A DNA stretch of 64,000 nucleotides from Pseudomonadota bacterium (lineage in GTDB: Bacteria; Pseudomonadota; Alphaproteobacteria; SHVZ01). Shown here in pieces: positions 53,962 to 63,937 of this stretch. Location: positions 35,819-99,818 of the forward strand of contig JACQAG010000001.1 in the NCBI GenBank assembly GCA_016195085.1, written 5' to 3'. A program made the position numbers and the translations under genes. The notes beneath the pieces are model-generated. The model saw only the letters and a program-made list of their open reading frames with translations. It had not been told where the DNA came from and did no database searches. How positions within the stretch are numbered: position 1 is the first letter of the stretch; the number at the start of each line of letters is the position of its first letter.

Positions 53962-55287
53962 ATGCGTCACCACGTCCGCGAGACCGCATCGCCAGACCTC
54001 TGCCTCGTCCCGTTCGAGCATGACGTCGGCGGCTGGCTCGGCGAGAAGCTGGGCGCCTTCGGTTTGAGCCCGGACGAGCGCCGGCCCTTGTTCCAGCGCG
54101 GCGAGTACGGCCTGGATTGGCTGCGCCAGAGCTACGAGGATCGGAGCCTCCCGGTTCTGCATCTGCCGCGGGCCACATCCGATCTGGACGAGCTGGCGCC
54201 GATCGCCCGGAGCTGGCGCGAGCGCTTCGCCGCCATCGTGGTGCTCGGCATCGGCGGCTCCAGCCTCGGCGGCGCCACGCTCACCGCACTGGCGCAATCG
54301 GCGCTGACGGGGCCTGGGTCCGGTCCGCGCGTCATCTTCCAGGACTCGATCGACCCCACGAGCTGGACGCGGCTGATGACCTCCCTCGATTGCCGCCATA
54401 CCGGCTTCATCGTCATCTCCAAGTCCGGCGGCACCGACGAGACCCTGGCGCAGTTCCTGGCGCTCCAGCAGCCGCTCTCCGGCTTGGACATGGCCGAGCG
54501 GGTGATCGTGATCACCGAGCCCAAGGCGAGCGTGCTCCGCGACCTCGCCCGGCGGCATCGCCTGCTCACCTTCGACCACGATCCCAATATCGGCGGCCGC
54601 TTCTCGGCCTTGAGCGTCGTGGGCTTGCTGCCGGCGATGATCGCCGGGCTGGACGCCCGCTTGCTTCGCCGCGGCGCCCAGCAGGTTCTGGATGCGACCT
54701 TGGCCGCAGGGCGGCCGGAGGATGCGGGTCCTGCGCTCGGCGCAGCCCTCGCCGTCGGCTACGCCGAAGCCCGCGGCATTCGTCAAAGCGTGCTCATGCC
54801 CTATGTCGACCGGCTCGCCTCGCTGTCGGGATGGTGGGCGCAGCTCTGGGCGGAAAGCCTGGGTAAGGGCGGCCATGGCATGACCCCGATTCGCGCCCAG
54901 GGGCCGGTCGACCAGCACAGCCAGCTGCAGCTCTATCTCGACGGCCCGCGCGACAAGCTCTTCACCCTCATCCTTGCCGACGCCGCCGGAAAAGGCCCGG
55001 TCCTGGCCAAGGATGGCCCGGCGCATCTGGCGGGAAGGCGTCTCGGCGACCTCCTCGATGCCGAGCAGCGGGCGACCGTCGACACCCTCATCGGCGCCGG
55101 CCGGCCCACCCGGGTCATGCGGCTGAATCGGCTGGACGAGGAGGGCCTGGGTGGGCTCATGATGCATTTCATGCTGGAGACGATGCTGGCCGCGCACCAT
55201 TGGCGCATCGACGCCTTCGACCAGCCTGCGGTCGAGGACGGCAAGCGCCGGGCGCGGGCGCTGCTTGCCGGAACACCGCCCGAATGA
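53962..55287 (+). CDS. pgi: Glucose-6-phosphate isomerase, short form
   Basis: Interconverts glucose-6-phosphate and fructose-6-phosphate, 441 residues. This is shorter than the 550-residue E. coli type but within the range of compact bacterial forms. The sugar-phosphate-binding motifs are [11 protein letters not shown] (94-104) and [32 protein letters not shown] holds the conserved Gln/His region near the active site. The ATG at 53962 has a modest ribosome site. It ends in ATGA overlap with mutL. Confidence 0.88.
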   Translation: MRHHVRETASPDLCLVPFEHDVGGWLGEKLGAFGLSPDERRPLFQRGEYGLDWLRQSYEDRSLPVLHLPRATSDLDELAPIARSWRERFAAIVVLGIGGSSLGGATLTALAQSALTGPGSGPRVIFQDSIDPTSWTRLMTSLDCRHTGFIVISKSGGTDETLAQFLALQQPLSGLDMAERVIVITEPKASVLRDLARRHRLLTFDHDPNIGGRFSALSVVGLLPAMIAGLDARLLRRGAQQVLDATLAAGRPEDAGPALGAALAVGYAEARGIRQSVLMPYVDRLASLSGWWAQLWAESLGKGGHGMTPIRAQGPVDQHSQLQLYLDGPRDKLFTLILADAAGKGPVLAKDGPAHLAGRRLGDLLDAEQRATVDTLIGAGRPTRVMRLNRLDEEGLGGLMMHFMLETMLAAHHWRIDAFDQPAVEDGKRRARALLAGTPPE

Positions 55288-57098
55288 GTATCCGTCGCCT
55301 GCCGGAGATCATCGTCAACCGCATCGCCGCGGGCGAGGTGGTGGAGCGGCCGGCAAGCGCGGTCAAGGAGCTGGTGGAGAACGCGCTGGATGCGGGTGCG
55401 TCCAGCGTCGCCGTTACACTGCGCGACGGCGGCCAGAGCCTGATCCTGGTCGAGGACGACGGCAGCGGCATCGCGGCGGGCGAGCTCGCGCTCGCGGTCG
55501 AGCGCCACGCCACCTCGAAGCTGCCCGACGACGATCTCCTGCGCATCCGCACGCTTGGATTCCGCGGCGAGGCGCTGCCCTCGATCGGCGCCGTCAGCCG
55601 CCTTGCCATCGCCAGCCGCGCCGAAGGCGCCGCCGAAGCCTGGCGCATTGAGGTCGAAGGCGGGCGGGTGGGCACGCCGGTGCCGGCGGCGCAGCCGAAG
55701 GGAACACGGGTCGAGGTGCGCGATCTCTTCTACGCGACCCCGGCGCGGCTCAAATTCCTGAAATCGCCGCGCACCGAGCTCGATCACTCGATCGATGCGG
55801 TTAACCGCCTGGCGATGGCGCATCCCCATGTCGCCTTCAGCGTGACCGATGGCCAACGCACCCAGCTACGGCTCGCCGCCAGCCAGGGTGAGCTCTTCGT
55901 TCGCCGTCTGGATCGCCTCGCCCAGATCATGGGCCGCGACTTCGCCGACAATGCGGTTCGGATCGACGCCGGCCGCGATTCCCTCAGGCTCACCGGCTAT
56001 GCCGGGCTACCGACGCTCAACCGCCCGACCAGCCGCAGCCAGTATCTCTTCGTCAATGGCAGGCCGGTGCGCGACCGGGCACTCCTGGGTGCCATCCGCG
56101 CCGCCTACATGGACTTCCTCGCCTCCGATCGCCATCCGCTGGTCACGCTCTTTCTCGAGGTGCCCGCCGAGCTCATCGATGTGAACGTGCATCCGGCCAA
56201 GACCGAGGTCCGCTTCCGCGAGCCCGGCATGGTGCGCGGCCTCATCGTCGGCGCCTTGAAGCATGCCTTGGCCGATGCCGGCCACCGCGCCTCGACGACG
56301 GTCTCGGCGGCGACCCTCGGCGCCTTTCGCCCCGGTGTCCATGGCGGCTCGCCGTGGCGCTCCTCCGGCGGCGCCGTGTCCCCAGGCTTGGCCGAGCAGG
56401 CGCTGGCCTACCAGGTGCCGCTGGCAAGCACAGGCGCGAGTGGGGCGACGATCCCCGGCCTGTCGATGCCGGCCGCGGGCAAGCCCGTCGCGGTCGCCGA
56501 CATCGCTCCCAGCGCCGAGCAGCCGCTCGGCGTGGCGCGGGCACAGCTGCACGGCACCTATATCCTGGCCGAGACCGCGACCGGCTTCGCCCTCATCGAT
56601 CAGCATGCCGCCCATGAGCGATTGGTCTATGAGCGCATGAAACAAGCGCTGGGCGATGGCGGCATCAAGCGGCAGATCCTGCTCTTGCCCGAGGTGGTCG
56701 AGCTCGACGAGGCGGCCGCCAGCCGGCTCGGCGAACGGGCGGCCGAGCTGGCCGAGCTGGGCCTGGTCCTGGAGCCGTTCGGACCTGGTGCTGTGGTGGT
56801 GCGCGAGACTCCGGCCTTGCTGGGCGAGACCGATGTCAGAGGCCTCGTCAGCGATCTCGCCGACGAGCTGATTGAGCTCGATCAGGCCTTGAGCCTCAAG
56901 GATCGGCTGGCCGATGTCTGCGGCACCATGGCCTGCCACGGCTCGATCCGCGCCGGCCGCCGCCTCAATCAGGCGGAGATGGACGCGCTCCTCAGGCAGA
57001 TGGAAGCCACCCCCCATTCCGGCCAGTGCAATCACGGCCGCCCCACCTATGTCGAGCTGAAGCTCGCCGACATCGAGCGCCTGTTCGGGCGGCGTTAG
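55284..57098 (+). CDS. mutL: DNA mismatch repair protein MutL, with endonuclease motif
   Basis: A 604-residue protein. The GHKL ATPase motifs are [11 protein letters not shown] (catalytic Glu), [12 protein letters not shown] and [17 protein letters not shown]. The linker (about 335-430) is Pro/Ala-rich. In the C-terminal domain [12 protein letters not shown] matches the DQHA-x2-E-x4-E metal motif of MutL endonucleases, accompanied by [10 protein letters not shown] and QCNHGRPT. This nicks the strand in organisms without MutH, as expected in alphaproteobacteria. The last 4 nt overlap the convergent EamA gene. Confidence 0.95.
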   Translation: MSIRRLPEIIVNRIAAGEVVERPASAVKELVENALDAGASSVAVTLRDGGQSLILVEDDGSGIAAGELALAVERHATSKLPDDDLLRIRTLGFRGEALPSIGAVSRLAIASRAEGAAEAWRIEVEGGRVGTPVPAAQPKGTRVEVRDLFYATPARLKFLKSPRTELDHSIDAVNRLAMAHPHVAFSVTDGQRTQLRLAASQGELFVRRLDRLAQIMGRDFADNAVRIDAGRDSLRLTGYAGLPTLNRPTSRSQYLFVNGRPVRDRALLGAIRAAYMDFLASDRHPLVTLFLEVPAELIDVNVHPAKTEVRFREPGMVRGLIVGALKHALADAGHRASTTVSAATLGAFRPGVHGGSPWRSSGGAVSPGLAEQALAYQVPLASTGASGATIPGLSMPAAGKPVAVADIAPSAEQPLGVARAQLHGTYILAETATGFALIDQHAAHERLVYERMKQALGDGGIKRQILLLPEVVELDEAAASRLGERAAELAELGLVLEPFGPGAVVVRETPALLGETDVRGLVSDLADELIELDQALSLKDRLADVCGTMACHGSIRAGRRLNQAEMDALLRQMEATPHSGQCNHGRPTYVELKLADIERLFGRR

Positions 57099-58057
57099 AT
57101 CACCGGCCGCTTGGCGGCCAGCGCCGAGCGCGGCACCCGGCGGACCGTCTCGCGGTAGAGGATGTAGAGACCGCTCACGACCACGATGCCGGCGCCGAGC
57201 ATGAGTCCCTGGCTCGGCACGTCGCCCCAGATGAGCCAGCCGAAGCCGATCGCCCAGACCAGCGCCGTGTAGGAGAAGGGCGCGTTGACCGAGGCGGGTG
57301 CCAGGCGAAACGCCTGGGTCCACCAATACTGCCCGACCGCCGAGCCGAGGCCGAGCGAGGCCAGCAGCAGGAAATCGAACGGGGTGGGCTGGACCCAGAC
57401 GAAGGGCTGCATCGGCAGGGCCAGGAGGAAGGTGAACAAGGCCTGGTAGCTCACCATGGCGACCGCTGTCTCGCTCACCGTCATGGCGCGCACGCTCAAG
57501 GAGAGGCAGGCGCCGATGAGCGCGTTGGTGAGCGCCAAGAGGGCGCCGAGCTGGATCAGGCTGCCGCCGGCCCCAGGCCGAACCATGATGAGGACGCCGA
57601 TGAATCCCAGCATCACCGCACCCCAGCGATGCACCCCCACCTTCTCGCCCAGGACCGGCACCGAAAGCGCGGTCAGGAACAAGGGCGAGGCATAGGTGAT
57701 GGCGACCGCGTCGGCGAGCGGCATCATGCCGTAGGCGGTGAAGATGGCGACCATGGAGATGAACTGCACCCCGGCCCGACTCACATGCCAGAACGGATGC
57801 CGCGTGCGCAGGACGGCGATTCCGCCGCTCCGCCAGATCAGCCAGGCGCAGGGGATGACGGCGAAGAGAGAGCGGAAGAGCAGCACCTGGGGTGCGGCAT
57901 AGGTCTCCATCAGCCACTTCACCAGCACGTTCAGGAGCGCGAACAGCAAGACCGAGGCCGACATATAGGCGATGCCGCGCTTGATATCCTCGCGGGTGGG
58001 TGTGGGGAGCAAGAGGGCTGGCAAGGGAGATCGGGGCTCGGACGGCTTCCGGCGCAT
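57095..58057 (-). CDS. EamA/DMT family transporter
   Basis: A 320-residue inner-membrane protein with ten predicted helices in two EamA repeats. The first repeat includes [31 protein letters not shown] and [21 protein letters not shown]. The second includes [20 protein letters not shown] and [15 protein letters not shown]. The start is uncertain: ATG at 58057 or 58099. Substrate unknown; the family exports amino acids or metabolites. A closely similar gene lies upstream on the same strand. Confidence 0.85.
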   Translation of the reverse strand: MRRKPSEPRSPLPALLLPTPTREDIKRGIAYMSASVLLFALLNVLVKWLMETYAAPQVLLFRSLFAVIPCAWLIWRSGGIAVLRTRHPFWHVSRAGVQFISMVAIFTAYGMMPLADAVAITYASPLFLTALSVPVLGEKVGVHRWGAVMLGFIGVLIMVRPGAGGSLIQLGALLALTNALIGACLSLSVRAMTVSETAVAMVSYQALFTFLLALPMQPFVWVQPTPFDFLLLASLGLGSAVGQYWWTQAFRLAPASVNAPFSYTALVWAIGFGWLIWGDVPSQGLMLGAGIVVVSGLYILYRETVRRVPRSALAAKRPVI

Positions 58058-58136
58058 CCTATTGTGCCGCGCCCAGCCGGACCAGTGCCCGCTCTGCATG
58101 GCGGTCAGGCCGGCCTCGCATGCGGCGCCCGCTCCT

Positions 58137-59056
58137 TCACGCTGGTGTCGACGGCTTCTCGCGGCCCCGCGCCTCGCGCTGGAAGATGTAGACGCCGCTG
58201 CCGGCGATCAAGAGCGCCCCCATCCAGGTGGCGAGCGCGGGCAGATCGCCGAAGACCAGGAATCCGAAGGCCGCGGTCCAGACGAGCTGGCTGTAGTCGA
58301 AGGGAGCGACCAGGCTCGCCGGGGCGAACCGATAGGCCTGAGTCAGGAAGTATTGCGCCACGCCCCCCAAGGTGCCGAGCAGGGCAAAGAGCAGAAGCGC
58401 CCGCCAGTCCGGCCAGGTCCAGGAGAAGGGCTGCACCAAGCCGAGGACGAGGGTGCAGAAGAAGCCATAGTAGAAGACGATGGTCAACTTTCCTCGCTGC
58501 GGCTCAACGTGCGCAGCAAGACCGAGACGAGGCCATAGAAGAGGCAGGAGGCGAGTGCGGCCACCACGCCCATCTCGAAGATCCGGCCCTCGGGGCCGGC
58601 GATCACCAGCACGCCGAGGAAGCCGACGAGGATGGCCGACCAGCGCCGCCAGCCGACCCGCTCGCCCAGGAGCGGAATCGACAGCAAGGTCACCACGATC
58701 GGCGTGCCGAAAAAGATCGCGACCGTGTCCGTGGCCGGCAGCAGCTTGAAGGCGTAATAGAGCGAGCCCATGGCGCCCAGGCCCAAGAGTGCCCGCAACA
58801 AATGCCCCATGGGATGCTTGGTCCGGATCAGCCCGATGCCGCCCGCCCGCCACACCATGAGGAGCGCGGTCGGCAGCGCAAACAGGCTGCGGAAGAACAT
58901 GATCTCCGTCGTCGGAAAGCCGTCCGACAGGTATTTGATCAGCACATTGGTGACCGAGAACACCGCGGCGGCGATGAGCATGGAGGCGATGCCGAGCGGG
59001 CGGCGGTCGGCAAGGGCGGGGCGGACGCCCCCGGCGGAGGCGGCGGGTAGGGTCAA
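58137..59056 (-). pseudogene. EamA/DMT family transporter with a frameshift
   Basis: Two frames together encode one ten-helix EamA protein similar to the product of 57095-58057. The start half (59056 to about 58487) runs from MTLPAASAGG through LVSVLLRTLSRSEES and meets TGA at 58484. The second half continues in another frame from KLTIVFYYGFFCTLVLGL to the stop at 58137. Inserting one A in the GGAAAG run near 58490 would restore a single ORF of about 307 residues. It may be a true one-base loss, a sequencing error in a short homopolymer, or a programmed shift. Confidence 0.75.
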
Positions 59057-59127
59057 GGCAGGCGATCCTACCAGCGCTCTCGGGCCCGGCCAAAGCCGCC
59101 GCGCCGGATCCGTGCTATAATTTTCTC

Positions 59128-59568
59128 ATGGGCCGAACCTTCTTGATCCGCGCATTGCTGGCATCGCTGGCGGCAGTTCTCGTGCTGGCTGAGCTCGGCG
59201 CGGCCCAAGCGGAAGAGACGAAAAAGAAGCGCAAGGATCTTTCGACCGAGCAGACCTATGAGCGGAAATTGCCGGAGACCTATGCGCCCTTCGGTCCCTA
59301 TACCATCCGCAATTTGCAGGACGGCAAGATATTCGAGGGCCGGGTCACCGTCTCGGTCGAGGCCATCAACTCCTCCGCCCGGCAGATGCTGTGGGGCAAC
59401 AAGCCGCTGGTGAACGGCATCCTGTTTCCGCTGGCGGTGAAGCTGTTCGAGGGGGGGCGGCCGACACCCTCGCGGGTGGAGGGCTTCAAGAAGGAGGCGC
59501 AAACGGCGCTCGATGCCCGCTTCAAGGGGCAGATCAAGGGCGTCTACGTCAAGGACGTGATGGGCTAA
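59128..59568 (+). CDS. Small secreted protein, function unknown
   Basis: A 146-residue protein with a signal peptide (ALLASLAAVLVLAELGAAQA, cleavage near residue 28), then a KKKRK cluster and a compact domain (TYAPFGPYTIRNLQ, VEAINSSARQMLWGNKPLVNGI and FKGQIKGVYVKDVMG as recognisable strings). No family name is known to me. Its stop overlaps the rsmD stop by 4 nt (convergent). Independent evidence is the signal peptide and the codon bias. Confidence 0.65.
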   Translation: MGRTFLIRALLASLAAVLVLAELGAAQAEETKKKRKDLSTEQTYERKLPETYAPFGPYTIRNLQDGKIFEGRVTVSVEAINSSARQMLWGNKPLVNGILFPLAVKLFEGGRPTPSRVEGFKKEAQTALDARFKGQIKGVYVKDVMG

Positions 59569-60128
59569 CCCCGCCCGTCCGCAGCCGCAAGGAAGACCAG
59601 CTTCGCCTTGCCGTAGCGACGCTCCTCCAAGAGACGAAACGCCTCGGAATCATCGATGTCCTCGGCGGCCGCGACCTCGACCACGACCAAGGCGCCGGGC
59701 TTGAACCAGCCGCCTTCGCCGAGCGCCGTCAGCGCCTTCTGGGCGAGGCCCCTCCCATAGGGCGGATCGAGGAAGGCAAGGTCGACGGCAGCCTTGGCCC
59801 GGCCGGGGCGCGTCGCATCCACGGCGATGAGCGTGGTTTCGGCCTCGACCGCAAGCGTGCGGATGTTGCGCCGGAGCGAGGCCAGCGCCTGTCGGTCATT
59901 CTCGAGAAAGCTCACATGGCTGGCGCCGCGGGAGAGGGCTTCGAGCCCGAGCGCGCCGGTGCCGGCGAACGCGTCCAGGACCGCGGCACCCTCTAAGCCC
60001 ACGCCCCAATCGCCATGCGCGAGGGTGTTGAACAGCGCCTGGCGGGCGCGACCCGAGGTCGGACGCACATCGGTGCCCGGCGGCGCTTCGATGGTCCGGC
60101 GCTTGAACCGACCGGCGATGATCTTCAC
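59565..60128 (-). CDS. rsmD: 16S rRNA (guanine966-N2)-methyltransferase RsmD
   Basis: Methylates the 2-amino group of G966 in 16S rRNA, 187 residues. The N-terminus MKIIAGRFKRRTIEAP with VRPTSGRARQALFNTL is typical. The SAM motif is VLDAFAGTGALGLEALSRG and the catalytic DPPY-type motif is LAFLDPPYGRG. The gene begins within the last 4 nt of the pseudouridine synthase gene upstream (same strand), so the two are translationally coupled rRNA-modification genes. Confidence 0.93.
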   Translation of the reverse strand: MKIIAGRFKRRTIEAPPGTDVRPTSGRARQALFNTLAHGDWGVGLEGAAVLDAFAGTGALGLEALSRGASHVSFLENDRQALASLRRNIRTLAVEAETTLIAVDATRPGRAKAAVDLAFLDPPYGRGLAQKALTALGEGGWFKPGALVVVEVAAAEDIDDSEAFRLLEERRYGKAKLVFLAAADGRG

Positions 60129-60889
60129 CGCCGCCTGCCTCCGTGAGCGGCCGGGACCCCCACACGGCCGATCTGCTCGCGCAAGACCTTGCCGGTGACC
60201 TCCTCGACTTGACCCGGGCTGAGATGGCCCAGCTGGAAGGGACCGTAGGCGATCCGGATGAGGCGGGTGACGGACCAGCCCAGATGCTCCATCGCCTTGC
60301 GGACCTCCCGGTTCTTGCCCTCCCTCAGCGCGACGGCGAGCCAGGCATTGCTGCCTTGCTGGCGCTCGAGCGCTGCCTCGATCGGGCCATAGGCAACGCC
60401 GTCCACGGTGATGCCCTTGCCAAGCGGCCGGAGCGCCTCGGCATCGACGCGCCCGTGCACCCGCACCCGGTAGCGTCTGATCCAGCCGGTGCTGGGCAGC
60501 TCCAAATGGCGCGCGAGCGCTCCGTCATTGGTCAACAGGATGAGGCCTTCGGAGTTGAGGTCGAGACGGCCGACTGAGATCACCCGCGGCAAGTCCTGGG
60601 GCAGATTGTCGAACAAGGTCGCCCGCCCTTCGGGATCGCGATGGGTGGACAAGAGGCCGCGCGGCTTGTGATAGCGCCAGAGCCTGGTCTTCTCGGCTGC
60701 CGGCAACGCCTTGCCGTCGACGGTGATCTGGCTCGCCTGGGTCACCAGCACGGCCGGACTGTCGAGCACCTTGCCGTCGACCGCGACCCTTCCGTCGGCG
60801 ATCATGCGCTCGGCCTCGCGGCGCGAGGCAAGCCCAGCCCTAGCGATGCGCTTGGCGATGCGTTCGCCCTCATCCTTGGATTCGCTCAT
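60125..60889 (-). CDS. rRNA pseudouridine synthase, RluB/RsuA family
   Basis: A 254-residue enzyme. The N-terminal S4 RNA-binding domain is ARAGLASRREAERMIADGRV. The catalytic Asp lies in VGRLDLNSEGLILLTNDG, the RsuA/RluB signature, and WLAVALREGKNREVRKAMEHLG is the second family block. The arrangement RluB-like with rsmD suggests 23S U2605 modification (RluB), though RluE/RluF-type specificity cannot be excluded from sequence alone. Confidence 0.9.
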   Translation of the reverse strand: MSESKDEGERIAKRIARAGLASRREAERMIADGRVAVDGKVLDSPAVLVTQASQITVDGKALPAAEKTRLWRYHKPRGLLSTHRDPEGRATLFDNLPQDLPRVISVGRLDLNSEGLILLTNDGALARHLELPSTGWIRRYRVRVHGRVDAEALRPLGKGITVDGVAYGPIEAALERQQGSNAWLAVALREGKNREVRKAMEHLGWSVTRLIRIAYGPFQLGHLSPGQVEEVTGKVLREQIGRVGVPAAHGGRRR

Positions 60890-61007
60890 GGCCGGGATAT
60901 AGCACTTCGCCGTTGCCGCACCCTATGCCTTGGCCCGCGATCGGGCCCTCTTCGTCTTGACGCCCCCTCGTCTTGACTACTGGGGGCGCATCCCGTGAAG
61001 CTGCGCC

Positions 61008-61472
61008 ATGCAGGCTCACGATCCGGCCCTCCCGCCCATGCTGCGCGCCATCCGCGCGGCCGAGGCCGCCGCCGGACGCGGCGAGGTTCCGGTGGGTGCC
61101 GTGGTGGTGGACGGGCCGAGCGGCAGGGTGCTGGCGGAAGCGGGCAACCGCGTGGAAGAGCTCAAGGATCCGACCGCCCATGCCGAGCTGCTGGCGCTCC
61201 GCCAGGCCGCCTCAATCCTGGGTGCCCCGCGCCTGGACGCCTGCGATCTCTACGTCACCCTCGAGCCCTGCGCCATGTGCGCGTCCGCCCTCGCCCATGC
61301 CCGCATCCGCCGGCTCTATTTCGGCGCCTATGATCCCAAGGGGGGTGCGGTCGAACACGGGGCGCGTCTGTTCACGCTTCCCGGCTGCCTGCACCGTCCG
61401 GAGGTCTATGGCGGCATCGAGGAGAGCCGGGCGGCCGAGCTCCTGCGCGGCTTCTTCCGGGAGCGGCGGTAG
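61008..61472 (+). CDS. tadA: tRNA adenosine-34 deaminase TadA
   Basis: Converts A34 of tRNA-Arg to inosine; 154 residues, normal length. The zinc and proton-shuttle motif is TAHAELLAL (H58 and E60) and the second motif PCAMCASALAHARI (C88 and C91). FGAYDPKGGAVEHG is a TadA feature. Related nucleoside deaminases share the fold, but the length and GGAVEHG support TadA. It is divergent from the pseudouridine synthase gene. Confidence 0.9.
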   Translation: MQAHDPALPPMLRAIRAAEAAAGRGEVPVGAVVVDGPSGRVLAEAGNRVEELKDPTAHAELLALRQAASILGAPRLDACDLYVTLEPCAMCASALAHARIRRLYFGAYDPKGGAVEHGARLFTLPGCLHRPEVYGGIEESRAAELLRGFFRERR

Positions 61473-61668
61473 ATTGCTTCCCACGTGCAAGCGCCGTCTG
61501 CGGCACGCGTCTTCAATCTGCGGCGTTTAGAAAGATTATGCCGTCCGCCGCACCGCGTCTTGTCGCGCCATCGTGACATCGAGGAGCAGCAGCGGTCCGC
61601 AATTCATGCTAAGCTTGCTTTGGGTCCGGGGGCAGACGACCCATTTGCTAGACCGTATGAGGCTGGCG

Positions 61669-63267
61669 ATGGATATCCGAAGCTCCCCTTCTGCCCAAGC
61701 CGGGTTCGCCCCGGCTCTCCTGGGATCCGCGAGATCCCTTGGCCCAGGCCAGGTGTTTTGCGGCTTTCTCGTGCTCCAGCTCCTCGCCTGGACGCTGATT
61801 CCCGCCCTGGTCACCGACAACGCTTCGCTCGACGTCATCGAGGGCTTCGCCTGGGGCCACGAATGGCAATGGGGCTACCACAAGGGCCCGCCGCTCTTCG
61901 CCTGGCTGCTCGAGCTCACGCGCTTGGCTGGGGGCACCAGCCTCTGGGGCGTGTTCCTCCTCAGCCAAGTCTGCCTCGCCGTCATGTTCTATGGCGTCTG
62001 GCGGCTGGCATCCGACATTCTGGGCGACGACGACGCCATCATCGCGGTCCTGCTGCTCGCCACCATCTACTACTTCAACTTCCCGACGCCGGAATTCAAT
62101 CCGATCATCCTCGAGTTCCCGTTCACGGCGCTCATCGGCTGGATCGGCCATCGCGCCCTGAAGCAGGACCGGAGCGGCGACTGGGCGCTGCTCGGAGCAT
62201 TGACGGCCCTGGGCATGCTGTCGCGGTACTCGATTGTCACACTCTTGATCCCGATGGCGATGTTCATGCTGAACCACCCGGCGGCGCGGCGGCTTCTGAT
62301 GCGCCCGGGGCCGTATATCGCCCTCGGCCTCGCCATCCTCCTCATTTCGCCGCACCTCCTGTGGATGCACGCCCATGGCTACGAGTCCGTCGCCTATGTG
62401 CAGGATCGCGCCCGCGTCGCGGCCGATCCGCTGAACGGTGTCGTGTTCGCCGCCCGCTTTGCGCTGAGCCAGCTGTTCGCCCTGGCCCCGGTGGGCTTCC
62501 TCGTCCTCATCCTCACGCAGATCCGCGCCGGCCCGGCGGATCGGATCGTCGCCATCGCACGGGAGCCCGATAGCTTCGATCGACTCTATATTTCCGTGCT
62601 GGCCCTAGGCCCCTTCGCCTTCTCGATCTTCATCTCGATCGTGACCGGCCATGGCTTGCGCAGCATGTGGGGCGCGCCGCTTTGGGTGTGGATCACTCTT
62701 TGGGTGATCATGATGGTGCGACCGCACTTCACGGCGTTGCGGCTCAAATGGTTTCGCCTCGCATGGGCGGCCCTGTTCGTCTTGCCGCTGGTCGCCTATG
62801 CCGGAGCGCAGATGATCGGGCCGATCCTGACCGGGCATGAGCGGCGCACGCATTTTCCCGGCCAGACCTTGGCTGCGAAGGCGACCGAAGCGTGGCACGA
62901 GGCCTATGGCACGAAGCTCCGCTATGTCGTCGGACGCATGTGGGTCGCCGGCAACCTCGCCTTCTATTCAGCGGATCGCCCCTCGGTGTTCATCGACGCC
63001 AATCCGCGCATCAGCCCGTGGATCGATGACAACGATCTGCGGGTCCGGGGCGGCATCGTCGTTTGGAATCTTTACGTTGATGGCGAAGCCATGCCGGAGT
63101 GGCTCGCCAGGAGCTTCCCGACGGCGGTCCCGCAACCCACCGTGATCCTGCCGCTGTCGCGCATCCCCGCACGGATGCCGGTCAAGGTCCGCTGGGCGCT
63201 GCTGCCGCCGATGGATTGCCCGGCTCAGCCGGCGGGTGCCGCGAGCGGATGCAAGGCGATCCACTAG
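61669..63267 (+). CDS. Glycosyltransferase family 39 membrane protein (ArnT/PMT-like)
   Basis: A 532-residue protein with about ten membrane segments, using lipid-linked sugars to glycosylate lipids or other targets on the periplasmic side. The ATG at 61669 follows GAGG; upstream ATGs (61573 and 61657) are less likely. The first periplasmic loop carries LDVIEGFAWGHEWQWGYHKGPPLFAWL (about 54-80 in parts), with the expected catalytic acidic residue and WQWGY-K-PPL motif. The C-terminal 150 residues form a soluble domain. The acceptor is unknown, and no lipid A gene is nearby. Confidence 0.85.
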   Translation: MDIRSSPSAQAGFAPALLGSARSLGPGQVFCGFLVLQLLAWTLIPALVTDNASLDVIEGFAWGHEWQWGYHKGPPLFAWLLELTRLAGGTSLWGVFLLSQVCLAVMFYGVWRLASDILGDDDAIIAVLLLATIYYFNFPTPEFNPIILEFPFTALIGWIGHRALKQDRSGDWALLGALTALGMLSRYSIVTLLIPMAMFMLNHPAARRLLMRPGPYIALGLAILLISPHLLWMHAHGYESVAYVQDRARVAADPLNGVVFAARFALSQLFALAPVGFLVLILTQIRAGPADRIVAIAREPDSFDRLYISVLALGPFAFSIFISIVTGHGLRSMWGAPLWVWITLWVIMMVRPHFTALRLKWFRLAWAALFVLPLVAYAGAQMIGPILTGHERRTHFPGQTLAAKATEAWHEAYGTKLRYVVGRMWVAGNLAFYSADRPSVFIDANPRISPWIDDNDLRVRGGIVVWNLYVDGEAMPEWLARSFPTAVPQPTVILPLSRIPARMPVKVRWALLPPMDCPAQPAGAASGCKAIH

Positions 63268-63686
63268 GGTTCGAGGCGTCGCGTCATTTGGCCTAGGAGC
63301 GCCGCCTCGTCCCAATGGCCCCAGCGCCTGGTCACCTGCCCGCCGCGGCAGGCGATGATCTCGATACCATCGAAGGAGATGCCCGCACCGGATGCAACCA
63401 AGCCCAGAAAGGGGCCGTTCTGCGTACCGGTCGCGCGCCATCGGATGGCGGCCATCGCCTGCGTCTCATCGACCACCATGGCCTCGATCGTCGCCGTGAA
63501 ATCCGGAAACGCACGATAGAGCTGGGCCACGCCGCGGCCAAAGGCGGCGCAGTCGGTCCCGCGCCCGGCGCTGGACTCATCGCTGAAGTCCGGCGCATGG
63601 GTCGCCTCGAACAGGGAAAGGTCGCCACCCTGCCAGAGCTGCATCCACCGGCGCCCAAGCGCCTCGAGGGCAGCGCGGTCCATCAT
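63264..63686 (-). CDS. SnoaL-like / NTF2-fold protein
   Basis: A 140-residue protein of the SnoaL/ester-cyclase type: WMQLWQGGDLSLFEATHAPDF near the start, FPDFTATIEAMVVDETQAMAAIRWRATGT in the middle (residues about 59-88 in parts) and GGQVTRRWGHWDEAALL at the end. The NTF2 fold holds a hydrophobic pocket that may bind a small molecule or act as an isomerase or cyclase. The stop overlaps the convergent glycosyltransferase gene by 4 nt. Confidence 0.8.
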   Translation of the reverse strand: MMDRAALEALGRRWMQLWQGGDLSLFEATHAPDFSDESSAGRGTDCAAFGRGVAQLYRAFPDFTATIEAMVVDETQAMAAIRWRATGTQNGPFLGLVASGAGISFDGIEIIACRGGQVTRRWGHWDEAALLGQMTRRLEP

Positions 63687-63815
63687 CGCCGTCCGCGCTA
63701 GAGTCTGATCCGGTGAGATGGAATCCCCCTCACCCAGCTACGGCTAGGCTTGGCTTCGCCTCGCCAAACCTTCGCAACCGTCGGGAACGGCAGCGCCGGA
63801 TCCTTCCGACGCTGC

Positions 63816-63843
63816 GTCGGGGACGGAAGGACCCGTCCCCGAC
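63816..63843. repeat. Hairpin in the spacer before the putative transposase gene
   Basis: GTCGGGGACGG and CCGTCCCCGAC are exact inverted repeats (11 nt) around a 6-nt loop. It is nested inside a looser pair, GTCGGGAACGG (63780) and CCGTTCCGAC (63843). It differs from the CCCTCCC family. It may be the end region of the element that starts at 63938. The rest of the 251-nt spacer shows no gene. Confidence 0.5.
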
Positions 63844-63937
63844 CGTTCCGACCCCCCACTGGGGGAGAGATGCTATGGGGCGGGCGGCGAAGCGGTGCAC
63901 CATTGTCGTCGCCAAAGACCTCAATGGAGCGCGTCCC

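Noticed and set aside
57026..59050. 674-codon open frame antisense to the two EamA genes
   Set aside because: Low-complexity Arg/Gln/Gly/Asp product without family features; the minus-strand frames have clear EamA helices.
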